Source of the DNA: Paenibacillus pinistramenti
GTDB lineage: Bacteria > Bacillota > Bacilli > Paenibacillales > Paenibacillaceae
NCBI RefSeq assembly: GCF_005869875.1
Contig: NZ_VAWG01000004.1
Span: 1-64,000, forward strand
Reading direction: 5' to 3'
Length of the DNA stretch: 64,000 nucleotides
The notes below the pieces were generated by a model that saw only the letters and a program-made list of their open reading frames with translations, was not told the origin of the DNA and made no database searches. The stretch's first letter is position 1. Every line of letters begins with the position of its first letter. A program made the translations under genes and the position numbers. Positions 47,790 to 55,589 of this stretch are shown here, piece by piece.

Positions 47790-49076
47790 ATGTCGACAGT
47801 AGTTGTTGTGGGAACGCAGTGGGGAGACGAAGGCAAGGGCAAAATTACGGATTATCTGGCGGAGAGCGCAGATGTGGTGGCTCGCTACCAAGGCGGTAAC
47901 AATGCCGGCCACACAATACTGATTGACGGCAAGAAGTATAAGCTGAGCCTTATTCCGTCGGGTGTCTTTTATGAAGATAAACTTTGTGTAATCGGCAACG
48001 GCATGGTGATCAACCCTGAGGCGCTGCTGCAGGAGATTGCTTATATTCATGAGAACGGTTTTACAACGAATAATTTGAAAATCAGCGACCGGGCGCATGT
48101 GATCATGCCCTACCATATGGTACTGGATGCGCTGGAGGAAGACCGCAAGGGACCGAACAAGATCGGCACAACCCGCAAAGGGATCGGTCCGGCCTACATG
48201 GACAAAGCGGCGCGCAGCGGCATCCGGATTGCCGATTTGATGGACGCAGAGGAATTTGAGCAGAAGCTGCGCCATCTGATGGCCGAGAAGAACCATATCA
48301 TTCAGCAGGTCTACGGCGGTGAGCCGCTTGATGTCGAGGAGACGCTGCAGAAATATCTGGAGTACGCCGAGCAGATCCGTTCCTATGTAACGGACACTTC
48401 GGTTGTGCTGAACGATGCGATCGACGAGAACCGCAAGGTGCTGTTTGAGGGTGCGCAGGGCGTTATGCTCGACATTGACCAGGGCACCTATCCGTTTGTA
48501 ACGTCCTCCAACCCTTCGGCAGGCGGCGTCTGCATCGGTTCCGGCGTCGGCCCGTCCAAGATCCAGCAGGTTATTGGCGTTGCCAAGGCTTATACGACCC
48601 GTGTCGGCGACGGCCCGTTCCCTACCGAGCTGTTTGACGAAGTGGGCGATCAAATCCGCGAAACCGGCCATGAATATGGTACAGTAACCGGACGTGCGCG
48701 CCGCGTAGGCTGGTTCGACAGTGTCGTGGTCCGCCATGCCCGCCGCGTAAGCGGTCTGACCGGCTTGTCCCTGAACTCGCTGGATGTACTGACCGGCCTT
48801 GAGACGGTTAAAATCTGCACAGGCTATAAATACCGCGGCGAGGTTATTACGCATTATCCGGCAAGCCTCAAAATGCTTGCTGAATGCGAAGCCGTCTATG
48901 AAGAGCTGCCAGGATGGTCCGAGGATATTACAGGTGTCAAAACGCTTGAGGAGCTGCCGGAAAATACCCGCCGCTATGTAGAACGCGTATCCGAGCTGAC
49001 CGGCATTCCGATCGCCATCTTCTCCGTCGGACGCAACCGCGAGCAGACGAACCAGGTGCTGCCGATTTATATCTAA
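47790..49076 (+). CDS. purA: adenylosuccinate synthetase
   Basis: PurA makes adenylosuccinate from IMP, aspartate and GTP, the first committed step to AMP. The 428-residue protein has the GTP-loop [13 protein letters not shown], the loop [13 protein letters not shown], the [14 protein letters not shown] segment and the signature region [14 protein letters not shown] sits 7 bases before the ATG at 47790, and the ATG at 47784 is too close to it. It is a single-gene unit with a PurR-type promoter. Confidence 0.97.
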   Translation: MSTVVVVGTQWGDEGKGKITDYLAESADVVARYQGGNNAGHTILIDGKKYKLSLIPSGVFYEDKLCVIGNGMVINPEALLQEIAYIHENGFTTNNLKISDRAHVIMPYHMVLDALEEDRKGPNKIGTTRKGIGPAYMDKAARSGIRIADLMDAEEFEQKLRHLMAEKNHIIQQVYGGEPLDVEETLQKYLEYAEQIRSYVTDTSVVLNDAIDENRKVLFEGAQGVMLDIDQGTYPFVTSSNPSAGGVCIGSGVGPSKIQQVIGVAKAYTTRVGDGPFPTELFDEVGDQIRETGHEYGTVTGRARRVGWFDSVVVRHARRVSGLTGLSLNSLDVLTGLETVKICTGYKYRGEVITHYPASLKMLAECEAVYEELPGWSEDITGVKTLEELPENTRRYVERVSELTGIPIAIFSVGRNREQTNQVLPIYI

Positions 49077-49121
49077 GTTACCAGGCTTAACGATAATAAG
49101 TTTGAATAAAGGTTAACGAAG

Positions 49122-49160
49122 AAGCCGCAGTCTTTCTGTCAGGAAAGGCTGCGGCTTTGT
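49122..49160 (+). terminator. hairpin after purA
   Basis: AAGCCGCAG and CTGCGGCTT with inner CTTTC and GAAAG arms form a long stem. The T-tract is short (TTTG), so it is a weaker intrinsic terminator, possibly shared with the convergent gene. Confidence 0.6.
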
Positions 49161-49182
49161 GCTGTCCGGTGAAAATAAAGTC

Positions 49183-50184
49183 TTACTTTAGCTTAATGAC
49201 TACCTTTCCTTTGGACCTTCCGCTTTCCAAGTAATTAAATGCTTGACCGGAATCTTTGAAATCGTAAACCTTATCAATAATTGGCTTAATGAGGCCTTCT
49301 TCAATAAATTCCTTTAAAACCCTCAATTGTTCTCCGCTCGGTTTCATGAATAGAAAATGATATCTCGTGTTGCTCTTCTTCTCCTGGGCCTTGATCTTAC
49401 GGCTCGCGATGGACAAAATGGTTGTTTTCACCCAACCCAGTTTTGCTTCTTTTCCAAATCTGCCGTTTGGCATCCCGGAGATGGATACAATTTGTCCGCC
49501 TGGTTTCAGTATGCGGAATGATTTGTCCAGGGATTCTCCGCCTAAGGTATCAAAAACAGCGTCATATCCGGTTAGCATTTCTTCAAAATTCTCTTGTTTA
49601 TAATTAATAATGAGATCGGCTCCCAGCGATTTGACCAATTCATAGCCTTTATCGCTTGCTGTTGTGGCAACAAAAGCGCCCATCAGCTTGGCCAGTTGGA
49701 TGGCGAAGGTCCCTACACCTCCCGAACCAGCGTGAATCAATATTTTTTGGCCTTGCCGGAGGTTTAGTATATCAACAAAAGCTTGGTAAGTCGTAAGTCC
49801 AATCAGTGGGATCGACGCTGCCTCTTCAAAAGTTAGATTCTGCGGTTTCAGACAAATGTCATCCTCATGAACAGCAATAAATTCAGCTAATGTTCCGATT
49901 CGGTTCTTTCGGGGTCTCCCGTAAACTTCATCTCCGGGTTTAAAAGTATTCACCCGATCACCAACCTTGACTACAACACCGGAGAAATCATTTCCTAAGA
50001 TTAGAGGAAAGCTGTAATTCAACAGGAATTTCATTTTCCCTTGCTTAATCTTATAATCAATTGGATTTAGGCTGGCTGCATGAATGTCCACTAGAACATC
50101 ATGTTCTCCAATAGCAGGCATTGGCTGCTCGGACATCACTAAGGGAACATTTTCCCCGTATTTCTCAATGATCATAGCTTTCAT
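49183..50184 (-). CDS. NADP-dependent quinone oxidoreductase-like protein (MDR family)
   Basis: The 333-residue protein is a medium-chain reductase without the structural zinc lobe. The N-terminal GroES-like part has LILGNDFSGVVVKVGDRV, and the Rossmann part has HAGSGGVGTFAIQLAKLMGA (153-165 the core). Such enzymes reduce quinones or enones. It is downstream of an ArsR-type regulator on the same strand, which probably controls it, and half-site-like TTTAAA sequences lie in the gap between them. The natural substrate is unknown. Confidence 0.87.
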   Translation of the reverse strand: MKAMIIEKYGENVPLVMSEQPMPAIGEHDVLVDIHAASLNPIDYKIKQGKMKFLLNYSFPLILGNDFSGVVVKVGDRVNTFKPGDEVYGRPRKNRIGTLAEFIAVHEDDICLKPQNLTFEEAASIPLIGLTTYQAFVDILNLRQGQKILIHAGSGGVGTFAIQLAKLMGAFVATTASDKGYELVKSLGADLIINYKQENFEEMLTGYDAVFDTLGGESLDKSFRILKPGGQIVSISGMPNGRFGKEAKLGWVKTTILSIASRKIKAQEKKSNTRYHFLFMKPSGEQLRVLKEFIEEGLIKPIIDKVYDFKDSGQAFNYLESGRSKGKVVIKLK

Positions 50185-50273
50185 TTCAAATCACTTCCCT
50201 TTTAGATTATTGGTTTAAACTAATGAACATATTAAAAATAATAAGATTCTCCCTACAGGATTCTCTTCAGGTC

Positions 50274-50606
50274 TTAGGGTAAATCATGGGACCCCTTGCA
50301 TGCGTCTTCAACAGAAGCAATCAAGGATTTGAGTTGATCAAGCGGTTTACGTATCGTTAATACATAATAGTTTTCTACGCCTTTTTTCTCGGCTTTAATG
50401 TAACCAGACTGTTTCAACACCTTTAAATGATGAGATACAGCCGGTCTGGACAAATTCATATGGCCTGCTATCGTATTAACATTAAGTCCTGATTTATTCT
50501 GCGCCAACAGTATGATTATGGCTTGACGGTTTACATCCGTCAGCACTTCCAATAATGGGATACAATCTTTAAATTGCTGTAGAACATGCTCGGTTTGTTG
50601 GCTCAT
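50274..50606 (-). CDS. ArsR-family transcriptional regulator
   Basis: The 110-residue winged-helix protein begins MSQQTEHVLQQFKDCIPLLEVL and contains the recognition helix MNLSRPAVSHHLKVLKQSGYIKAEKKG. No classical metal-binding CxC motif is seen in that helix, so it may sense a redox or organic signal rather than a metal. GAGGTGGAGTAC precedes the chosen ATG. It appears to repress itself and the reductase gene. Confidence 0.88.
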   Translation of the reverse strand: MSQQTEHVLQQFKDCIPLLEVLTDVNRQAIIILLAQNKSGLNVNTIAGHMNLSRPAVSHHLKVLKQSGYIKAEKKGVENYYVLTIRKPLDQLKSLIASVEDACKGSHDLP

Positions 50607-50629
50607 GTACTCCACCTCTTTAGTTGATT

Positions 50630-50677
50630 CGTTTAATCTATTAAACGTAATTATAGCTATTTTCTTCACTAAATCAA
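50630..50677 (-). promoter_or_regulatory. arsR promoter overlapped by a palindromic operator
   Basis: On the minus strand, TTGATT (50672-50677), 16 bases and TATAAT (50650-50655) form a promoter. Immediately downstream lies the perfect palindrome CGTTTAAT-CT-ATTAAACG (50630-50647), where RNA polymerase would start. This arrangement is typical of autorepression by ArsR proteins. Confidence 0.75.
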
Positions 50678-50870
50678 GTTAAAGGACGTGAGTTGCCGAC
50701 GAGAGAGTGAGTTTGAATTGTTATGCTATGTTCGTCCCTTGTCAGTTATATTTACGTGTTCCTGCCTGCCTCTGCGGACCAATTGTCCGCCTGCCGAATA
50801 TACTGATGTCAAATGCAGATGATGGTTAAACGGCTGGCCTTCACCAGACAGGGCAAAGGGGATGAAGGGA

Positions 50871-51929
50871 ATGCAGGGAATGCAGGTTTGGGGTGCGATG
50901 GAAGCCGGAGGCTTTGAGGAAATTCTGTATGCAAGCGATCCGGCAAGCGGGTTAAAGGCAGTGATCGTTCTTCACAATACGCAGGCCGGGCCAGCGCTTG
51001 GCGGCTGCCGGATGTGGAATTATGTCTCCGAGGAGGAGGCGCTGACGGATGCCATGAAGCTGGCGCGGGGCATGACGTATAAATCGGCTATCTCCGGTCT
51101 GCCCTGCGGCGGAGGGAAGGCAGTCATCTGGGGCGATCCGGCCAAAGATAAATCGGAAGCCCTGTTCCGTTCCTTCGGCCGGGTGCTGGAGCGGATGAAA
51201 GGCCGTTATATCACCGGCGTAGACCTCGGCACCACCGTGCAGGACATGGACTTCATCGCTATGGAAACCTCGCACGTAACGGATATGACAGGCACGCTCG
51301 GCGGCAGCGGCAATTATACGGCCGAAATGACGGCCTACGGCGTGTATTTAGGCATCGAAGCGTCTTTGCAGGAGGCGGCGGGAAGCCGGTCGCTGGCGGG
51401 AAAAAGAGTCGCCGTCCAGGGGCTCGGCAAAGTCGGCTACGCCCTTTGCCGGTATCTGCGGAAGGCGGGAGCCGAGCTGCTCGTAAGCGACGTGAACCCG
51501 CCGCTTACGGAGCGCGCAGTCCGCGAGTTCGGCGCATCGGCGGTATCGCCGGGCGCCATCTATGCGCAGGACTGCGATGTGTTTGCGCCATGCGCGCTCG
51601 GCGGCATCCTGAATGACGCCGTGCTGGCGCAGCTCAGCTGCCGGGTCGTCGCCGGCGCTGCCAACAACCAGCTCGCCGGGCCAGAGACGGCCGGCGAGCT
51701 GCAGGCCCGGGGCATCCTCTATGCCCCGGACTACGCGATCAACGCCGGCGGCATCATAGCCACGGCGTTGGAGCTGCAGGGCCGCGGCGCCGAGGAGATC
51801 CGGCGGCGGGTCGAGACCATCGGCCAGACCTTGGCCGATGTGTACCGCTTGGCGCGCAGCTCCGGCGCGGACACGGCGCAGGCGGCAGACCGCCTGGCCG
51901 AAGCGCGGCTCGCGGAGCTCGCGCCATAA
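50871..51929 (+). CDS. leucine/phenylalanine dehydrogenase-like protein
   Basis: This 352-residue protein belongs to the Glu/Leu/Phe/Val dehydrogenases, which oxidatively deaminate amino acids with NAD. The lysine-containing catalytic segment is SGLPCGGGKAVIWG and the NAD-binding motif is VQGLGKVGYALCRYL. Leucine is most likely given the short length, but Phe or Val is possible. AAAGGGG stands 9 bases before the ATG at 50871, while the ATG at 50862 is too close. The 3' half is strikingly GC-rich compared with the neighbours. Confidence 0.85.
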   Translation: MQGMQVWGAMEAGGFEEILYASDPASGLKAVIVLHNTQAGPALGGCRMWNYVSEEEALTDAMKLARGMTYKSAISGLPCGGGKAVIWGDPAKDKSEALFRSFGRVLERMKGRYITGVDLGTTVQDMDFIAMETSHVTDMTGTLGGSGNYTAEMTAYGVYLGIEASLQEAAGSRSLAGKRVAVQGLGKVGYALCRYLRKAGAELLVSDVNPPLTERAVREFGASAVSPGAIYAQDCDVFAPCALGGILNDAVLAQLSCRVVAGAANNQLAGPETAGELQARGILYAPDYAINAGGIIATALELQGRGAEEIRRRVETIGQTLADVYRLARSSGADTAQAADRLAEARLAELAP

Positions 51930-52003
51930 GCCTGACAGCCGCAGGCCGTGCGGCGGCTGTCAGGCTGAACTAAAGAGCAGGGCCCGCAAGCGGGGCCTGC
52001 TCT
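51930..52003 (+). terminator. two GC-rich hairpins after the dehydrogenase gene
   Basis: GCCTGACAGCCGC / GCGGCTGTCAGGC (51930-51965) is a 13-base stem. A second stem, GAGCAGGGCCCGC / CGGGGCCTGCTC, lies around 51975-52003. Neither has a good T-run, but together they separate the convergent methyltransferase-like gene. Confidence 0.6.
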
Positions 52004-52049
52004 TCTGCGGCTGGGCCCGGCCAGTCAAACGGCCGGGCGCCAGCCTTCG

Positions 52050-52976
52050 TTATCGCTGCTTCTCCATCACATGCGCGGTCACCAAATAATCCCGGTCCTC
52101 CACAGCATCATCGACAAAGTCCCACAGCAGGGAGAAGGTTGACCGGATGCTGAATAGGCTCAAAATTTCAGGCTGCAGGTGGACAAACGCTCCCGGCAGG
52201 CACAGGCCCTGCCTGGCGAATTCCGGCAGGTGCTCCCGGATCAGCTCCAGGCTGTCCCGGAGGCGGCCGCCGTGCGAAGCGGCGAGCTGCTCCGAGAGGA
52301 TTTTTGCAGGACTGCTTGTTCCGGTCTTCTTAAGCTGCTGGAGCAGCAGCACATCGGTCAGGTGGATCACCATCCCGTTATCCGCCAGCCTTTGATGCAG
52401 GCCTTCAAAGATACTGACATGGATCCGCTCGATCAGCCGGTCCAGCTGGACGCCGAATTCGGACGTGTAGAGGGGTTTATTATTCTCCCGGTAGAAGAAG
52501 GCGGAGATCAGCTGGGACGAAAAACACAGGTTGATCACCAGATCAAAGGGAGGGCGGAGACGGGACAGATCGACGGACGGGGAAAGCGAGGGTGCCTTCT
52601 CCATTAATTCGCCCAGCGAATGAACCTCTTTGCCGATTCCGGTCAGGTCGATGATCGCTTTCTCAAACTTATCGGGATGTGCGGCCTTAGCCAGAAAGCG
52701 GTCCAGGGCTTTATCGTCGATATCTACGATGGTAATCCGCTCAAAGACCGTTTCAATATAGGACACAGGCACGTCATTTCCGTTCCCGGCGCCGAGCAGC
52801 AGGAGATGGCCGCGGCCGCTTGAGGAGCGGCTTAGAGTATGCTCGATGACCTGCCTGATCTGGCTGCGGTAATTCTCCCAGTACATCCAGTCGTTCTTTG
52901 TGGTGTTGTTGCGGAGCGTATTGGCACTCCGTATTTTGGCGTAGGGTACGCGCACTCTTCGTTTGAACGGGTTCAT
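52050..52976 (-). CDS. orphan SAM-methyltransferase-like protein of unknown function
   Basis: This 308-residue protein has a Rossmann-type glycine motif (LLLLGAGNGNDVPV, about 58-70) followed by an acidic strand end (ITIVDIDDKAL), the hallmarks of class I SAM-binding folds. I do not recognise a specific family. There is no signal peptide. AAAGGTGACC lies before the ATG. It stands alone on the minus strand. The substrate, if any, is unknown. Confidence 0.6.
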   Translation of the reverse strand: MNPFKRRVRVPYAKIRSANTLRNNTTKNDWMYWENYRSQIRQVIEHTLSRSSSGRGHLLLLGAGNGNDVPVSYIETVFERITIVDIDDKALDRFLAKAAHPDKFEKAIIDLTGIGKEVHSLGELMEKAPSLSPSVDLSRLRPPFDLVINLCFSSQLISAFFYRENNKPLYTSEFGVQLDRLIERIHVSIFEGLHQRLADNGMVIHLTDVLLLQQLKKTGTSSPAKILSEQLAASHGGRLRDSLELIREHLPEFARQGLCLPGAFVHLQPEILSLFSIRSTFSLLWDFVDDAVEDRDYLVTAHVMEKQR

Positions 52977-53236
52977 GAAAGGTCACCTTTTTCCAAGTAA
53001 AAAAATCGTATGGCGAGATTATATCTCTTTCCAAAAAGGGTTTCCAGTCACGAGGGGTTTTCAGTCACGGGGCCGGCGCTTCGGTTAAAGTTTGACCGGA
53101 GGTGGAAGGCTGGAAGAGGGCGGTTAGAACGCCTGGTGGAGGTGCGGTCTTGTTTCTTCCTGTACGAAGATCACACCGGTCCGGTGAATGATTCATGAAC
53201 TTTTTGAACGGGGGCCCTTATAGCGTCCTAAGAAAG

Positions 53237-53264
53237 TTGACCGGCCAATGTTGAAAAATATAGA
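53237..53264 (+). promoter_or_regulatory. promoter of the AcuI-like reductase gene
   Basis: TTGACC (53237-53242), 16 bases and TATAGA (53259-53264) lie about 30 bases before the start codon. In the 52977-53291 gap a palindrome CACCGG-T-CCGGTG (53174-53186) is also present; its role is unknown. Confidence 0.65.
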
Positions 53265-53291
53265 CTGGGCTTATCGAAGGAGGGAATGAAG

Positions 53292-54335
53292 ATGTCGGAA
53301 ACCTTTAAAGCTTTAGTAGTTGAGCGTACGGATACGGGTACAGATACAGGTACAGATAGAGGTACGGATACTGGCGCGGATGCCTTCAAGCTTGGGGTCA
53401 AGCCGGTTGCTCTGGCGGATCTGCCTGAGGGCGAGGTGCTGATTAAGACTGCTTATTCCAGCGTCAATTATAAGGATGGACTTGCAAGCCTTCCAAACGG
53501 AAATATAGTAAAATCCTACCCGTTTATTCCGGGAATCGACTTGTCCGGAACTGTGGTGTCTTCGTCGGATGAACGGTTTAAGGCCGGACAGCCGGTGCTG
53601 GTCACCGGATATGAGCTGGGCGTAAGCCATTTCGGCGGATTCAGCGAATACGCAAGGGTTCCGGCGGACTGGGTGGTTCCGCTGCCGGAGGGCCTCAGCC
53701 TGAAAGAGGCGATGATCTACGGAACAGCCGGCTTTACTGCGGCTTTGTCGGTGCAGCGGCTGGAGGAGAACGGCCTGAAGCCGGAGCTGGGGAAGGTGCT
53801 GGTTACGGGGGCGACCGGCGGAGTAGGGGCGGCTGCGGTGGCCATCCTCAAGGCGAAAGGCTGCGAGGTTGCGGCCAGCACGGGCAAAACGGCGGAAGCC
53901 GATTATTTGAAGGCTTTGGGAGCATCCGAGGTCATCCCGCGGCTCACAGAGGAGGGCGACAAGCCCAAGCCGCTGAACAAGCAGCTGTGGCAGGCGGCGG
54001 TTGACCCTGTCGGCGGACGCACGCTGGCCTCCATTCTCAGCCGGATCGCCTACCGCGGCTCGGTGGCGGTCAGCGGCCTGACTGGAGGGACGTCGGTGCC
54101 GACGACGGTGCTGCCGTTTATTTTGCGGGGCGTCAACCTGCTTGGCATTGATTCCGTATACTGCCCGTATGATATTCGGGTGAAGCTGTGGAACCGGATG
54201 GCCGGGGACCTGAAGCCCGCCGACATGGAGCTGCTGATCAGCAGCGAGGTGACGCTGGAGCAGCTGCCGCAGGCGCTGGACGATATTCTGAATTCCCGGA
54301 CGCGGGGGCGGATTCTCGTCAAGATAGGCGAATAA
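53292..54335 (+). CDS. AcuI/YhdH-like acrylyl-CoA reductase or quinone reductase
   Basis: The 347-residue protein is a medium-chain reductase of the YhdH/YhfP type, with SVNYKDGLASLPNG, FIPGIDLSGTVVSS, and Rossmann motif VTGATGGVGAAAVAILKAKG. Family members reduce acrylyl-CoA or quinones. Its unusual feature is an N-terminal insert TDTG-TDTG-TDRG-TDTG just after VVERT, absent from the family as I know it. GGAGGG lies 7 bases before the ATG at 53292. Confidence 0.85.
   Translation: MSETFKALVVERTDTGTDTGTDRGTDTGADAFKLGVKPVALADLPEGEVLIKTAYSSVNYKDGLASLPNGNIVKSYPFIPGIDLSGTVVSSSDERFKAGQPVLVTGYELGVSHFGGFSEYARVPADWVVPLPEGLSLKEAMIYGTAGFTAALSVQRLEENGLKPELGKVLVTGATGGVGAAAVAILKAKGCEVAASTGKTAEADYLKALGASEVIPRLTEEGDKPKPLNKQLWQAAVDPVGGRTLASILSRIAYRGSVAVSGLTGGTSVPTTVLPFILRGVNLLGIDSVYCPYDIRVKLWNRMAGDLKPADMELLISSEVTLEQLPQALDDILNSRTRGRILVKIGE
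53328..53375. repeat. four tandem 12-base repeats in the AcuI-like gene
   Basis: Copies ACGGATACGGGT, ACAGATACAGGT, ACAGATAGAGGT and ACGGATACTGGC follow one another in frame, encoding Thr-Asp-Thr-Gly units. The count could vary by slippage without breaking the frame. Confidence 0.9.
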
Positions 54336-54413
54336 GCAGGAAACTGGGCAGGAAGAGAAACGGACAAGCTGGAAGGAAAGTAGACGGGATCTTAATCAAA
54401 TAGACAGGCAATC

Positions 54414-54458
54414 AAACCTTTTCCGGGAGCTTTAGGGAGCACCGGGAAAGGTTTTTTT
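54414..54458 (+). terminator. terminator after the AcuI-like gene
   Basis: AAACCTTTTCCGG and CCGGGAAAGGTTT pair with one wobble around a 14-base loop, followed by seven T. Confidence 0.8.
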
Positions 54459-54618
54459 GCTGTATTTTTTCATAGGGAAGGTAGAAAACCCCTCCTCGGC
54501 GGGCATACTGGTTACCACCAGGCCCCAGCCATTTGGCATCCGGCAGGCACTGGCTCAGGCTCTAATTCAGATTATGGGTGAGTTTTACGCAGTCTGCGCC
54601 CCAAGGAGGATAATCAAT

Positions 54619-55401
54619 ATGAAATGGGTTTATCGGATTATGATCGGGTTGTCGGCAACCCTTCTTGTCTGCGGCTTGTCCGTGCTTACGACCGGGCTTG
54701 TCGTGAACGCTTATGTCCAGTCGCTTCTCAGCAGCATGAACATCAAATGGGAGGGTCAGCCCACGGGCTTAAGCAGCGTATTGAAGCTCGGCTGGAGCGG
54801 GCCGTCGGACTCCCCGGTCTCAAACGCTTCAGATGAATCAAATGCGTCAGATGAATCAAACGCGTCAGATGGGTCAGACGCCGAGAGCGAAAGCGAGACG
54901 GCGCTCGGCACGGTCAGCGGAAGTGACTCCGTGAGCAGTGACGCAGCCGGAGATGGCGAAGCAAGCCAAACCTCCCAAACAGGCGATCCGGAAGGGGACA
55001 CAGAGACGCAGGGCTCCAGCCAGGCCAGCAGCAGCGGAGACAGTGGAGACAGCGCAGAGGAAGGCGGCCAGGCCAGTACAGCGCCGGACAATGCCCTGCC
55101 GGTTATGGGGGACAGCATCAGCAGCGGCGATAGCAGCGGCAGCACCGGCCTTCAAAGCGGAAGTGAGGCCCCGGTCGTCACGCCCGACCAGCTGACAGCG
55201 AAGAAAGACGACATTCCGGATGACGAGAAGGAGGAAGTCTTTAACATGCTGATGAACAAGCTGCCGGGAGATGAGATGCAGAAGATTACAACCGATATGG
55301 AAGGCGGCTTGACGGAGAGCGAGCTGATGGAGATTCAGCAGATTATGTCTAAATATTTGGACAAGGACGATTATTCCAAAATAATGGAAATTTTAAAATA
55401 G
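54619..55401 (+). CDS. membrane-anchored low-complexity protein of unknown function
   Basis: The 260-residue protein starts MKWVYRIMIGLSATLLVCG, with one N-terminal membrane helix, then a long Ser/Asp/Glu/Gly-rich region (about 60-190) containing three NASDES-type repeats. A short conserved-looking C-terminal helical part follows (EEVFNMLMNKLPGDEMQKI, LTESELMEIQQIMSKYLDK). The family is not recognised. CAAGGAGG precedes the chosen ATG, while the frame opening at 54457 runs through the upstream terminator. It lies just before an M23 peptidase gene, suggesting a surface role, but this is inference. Confidence 0.75.
   Translation: MKWVYRIMIGLSATLLVCGLSVLTTGLVVNAYVQSLLSSMNIKWEGQPTGLSSVLKLGWSGPSDSPVSNASDESNASDESNASDGSDAESESETALGTVSGSDSVSSDAAGDGEASQTSQTGDPEGDTETQGSSQASSSGDSGDSAEEGGQASTAPDNALPVMGDSISSGDSSGSTGLQSGSEAPVVTPDQLTAKKDDIPDDEKEEVFNMLMNKLPGDEMQKITTDMEGGLTESELMEIQQIMSKYLDKDDYSKIMEILK
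54823..54876. repeat. three tandem 18-base repeats (NASDES) in the low-complexity gene
   Basis: AACGCTTCAGATGAATCA, AATGCGTCAGATGAATCA and AACGCGTCAGATGGGTCA occur at 54823, 54841 and 54859, in frame. Confidence 0.85.
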
Positions 55402-55415
55402 GAGGTACCCCATTC

Positions 55416-55448
55416 AAACCTGCGCCCGGCGCGGGTTTTTTTGCATTC
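55416..55448 (+). terminator. terminator before the M23 peptidase gene
   Basis: AACCTGCGC and GCGCGGGTT pair around CCG, followed by seven T. A weak promoter TTGAAA (55459-55464), 18 bases, TAAAGT (55483-55488) follows it and may serve the M23 gene. Confidence 0.8.
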
Positions 55449-55589
55449 TTCAGTAAAGTTGAAATCTTTGCCAAGCCTATGGTAAAGTTAGTCTTGGGTA
55501 AAAAAGGTTAAAATTTTGAAACTATTTTTTGTCGAATCCTGGGCGTGTACAGCCCTTTCGGCGGTAGTTTAAGAATGAAGGAGAGCAAG

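Noticed and set aside
47649-48854. 401-residue frame antisense to purA
   Set aside because: It is a shadow of purA and also crosses the purA promoter.
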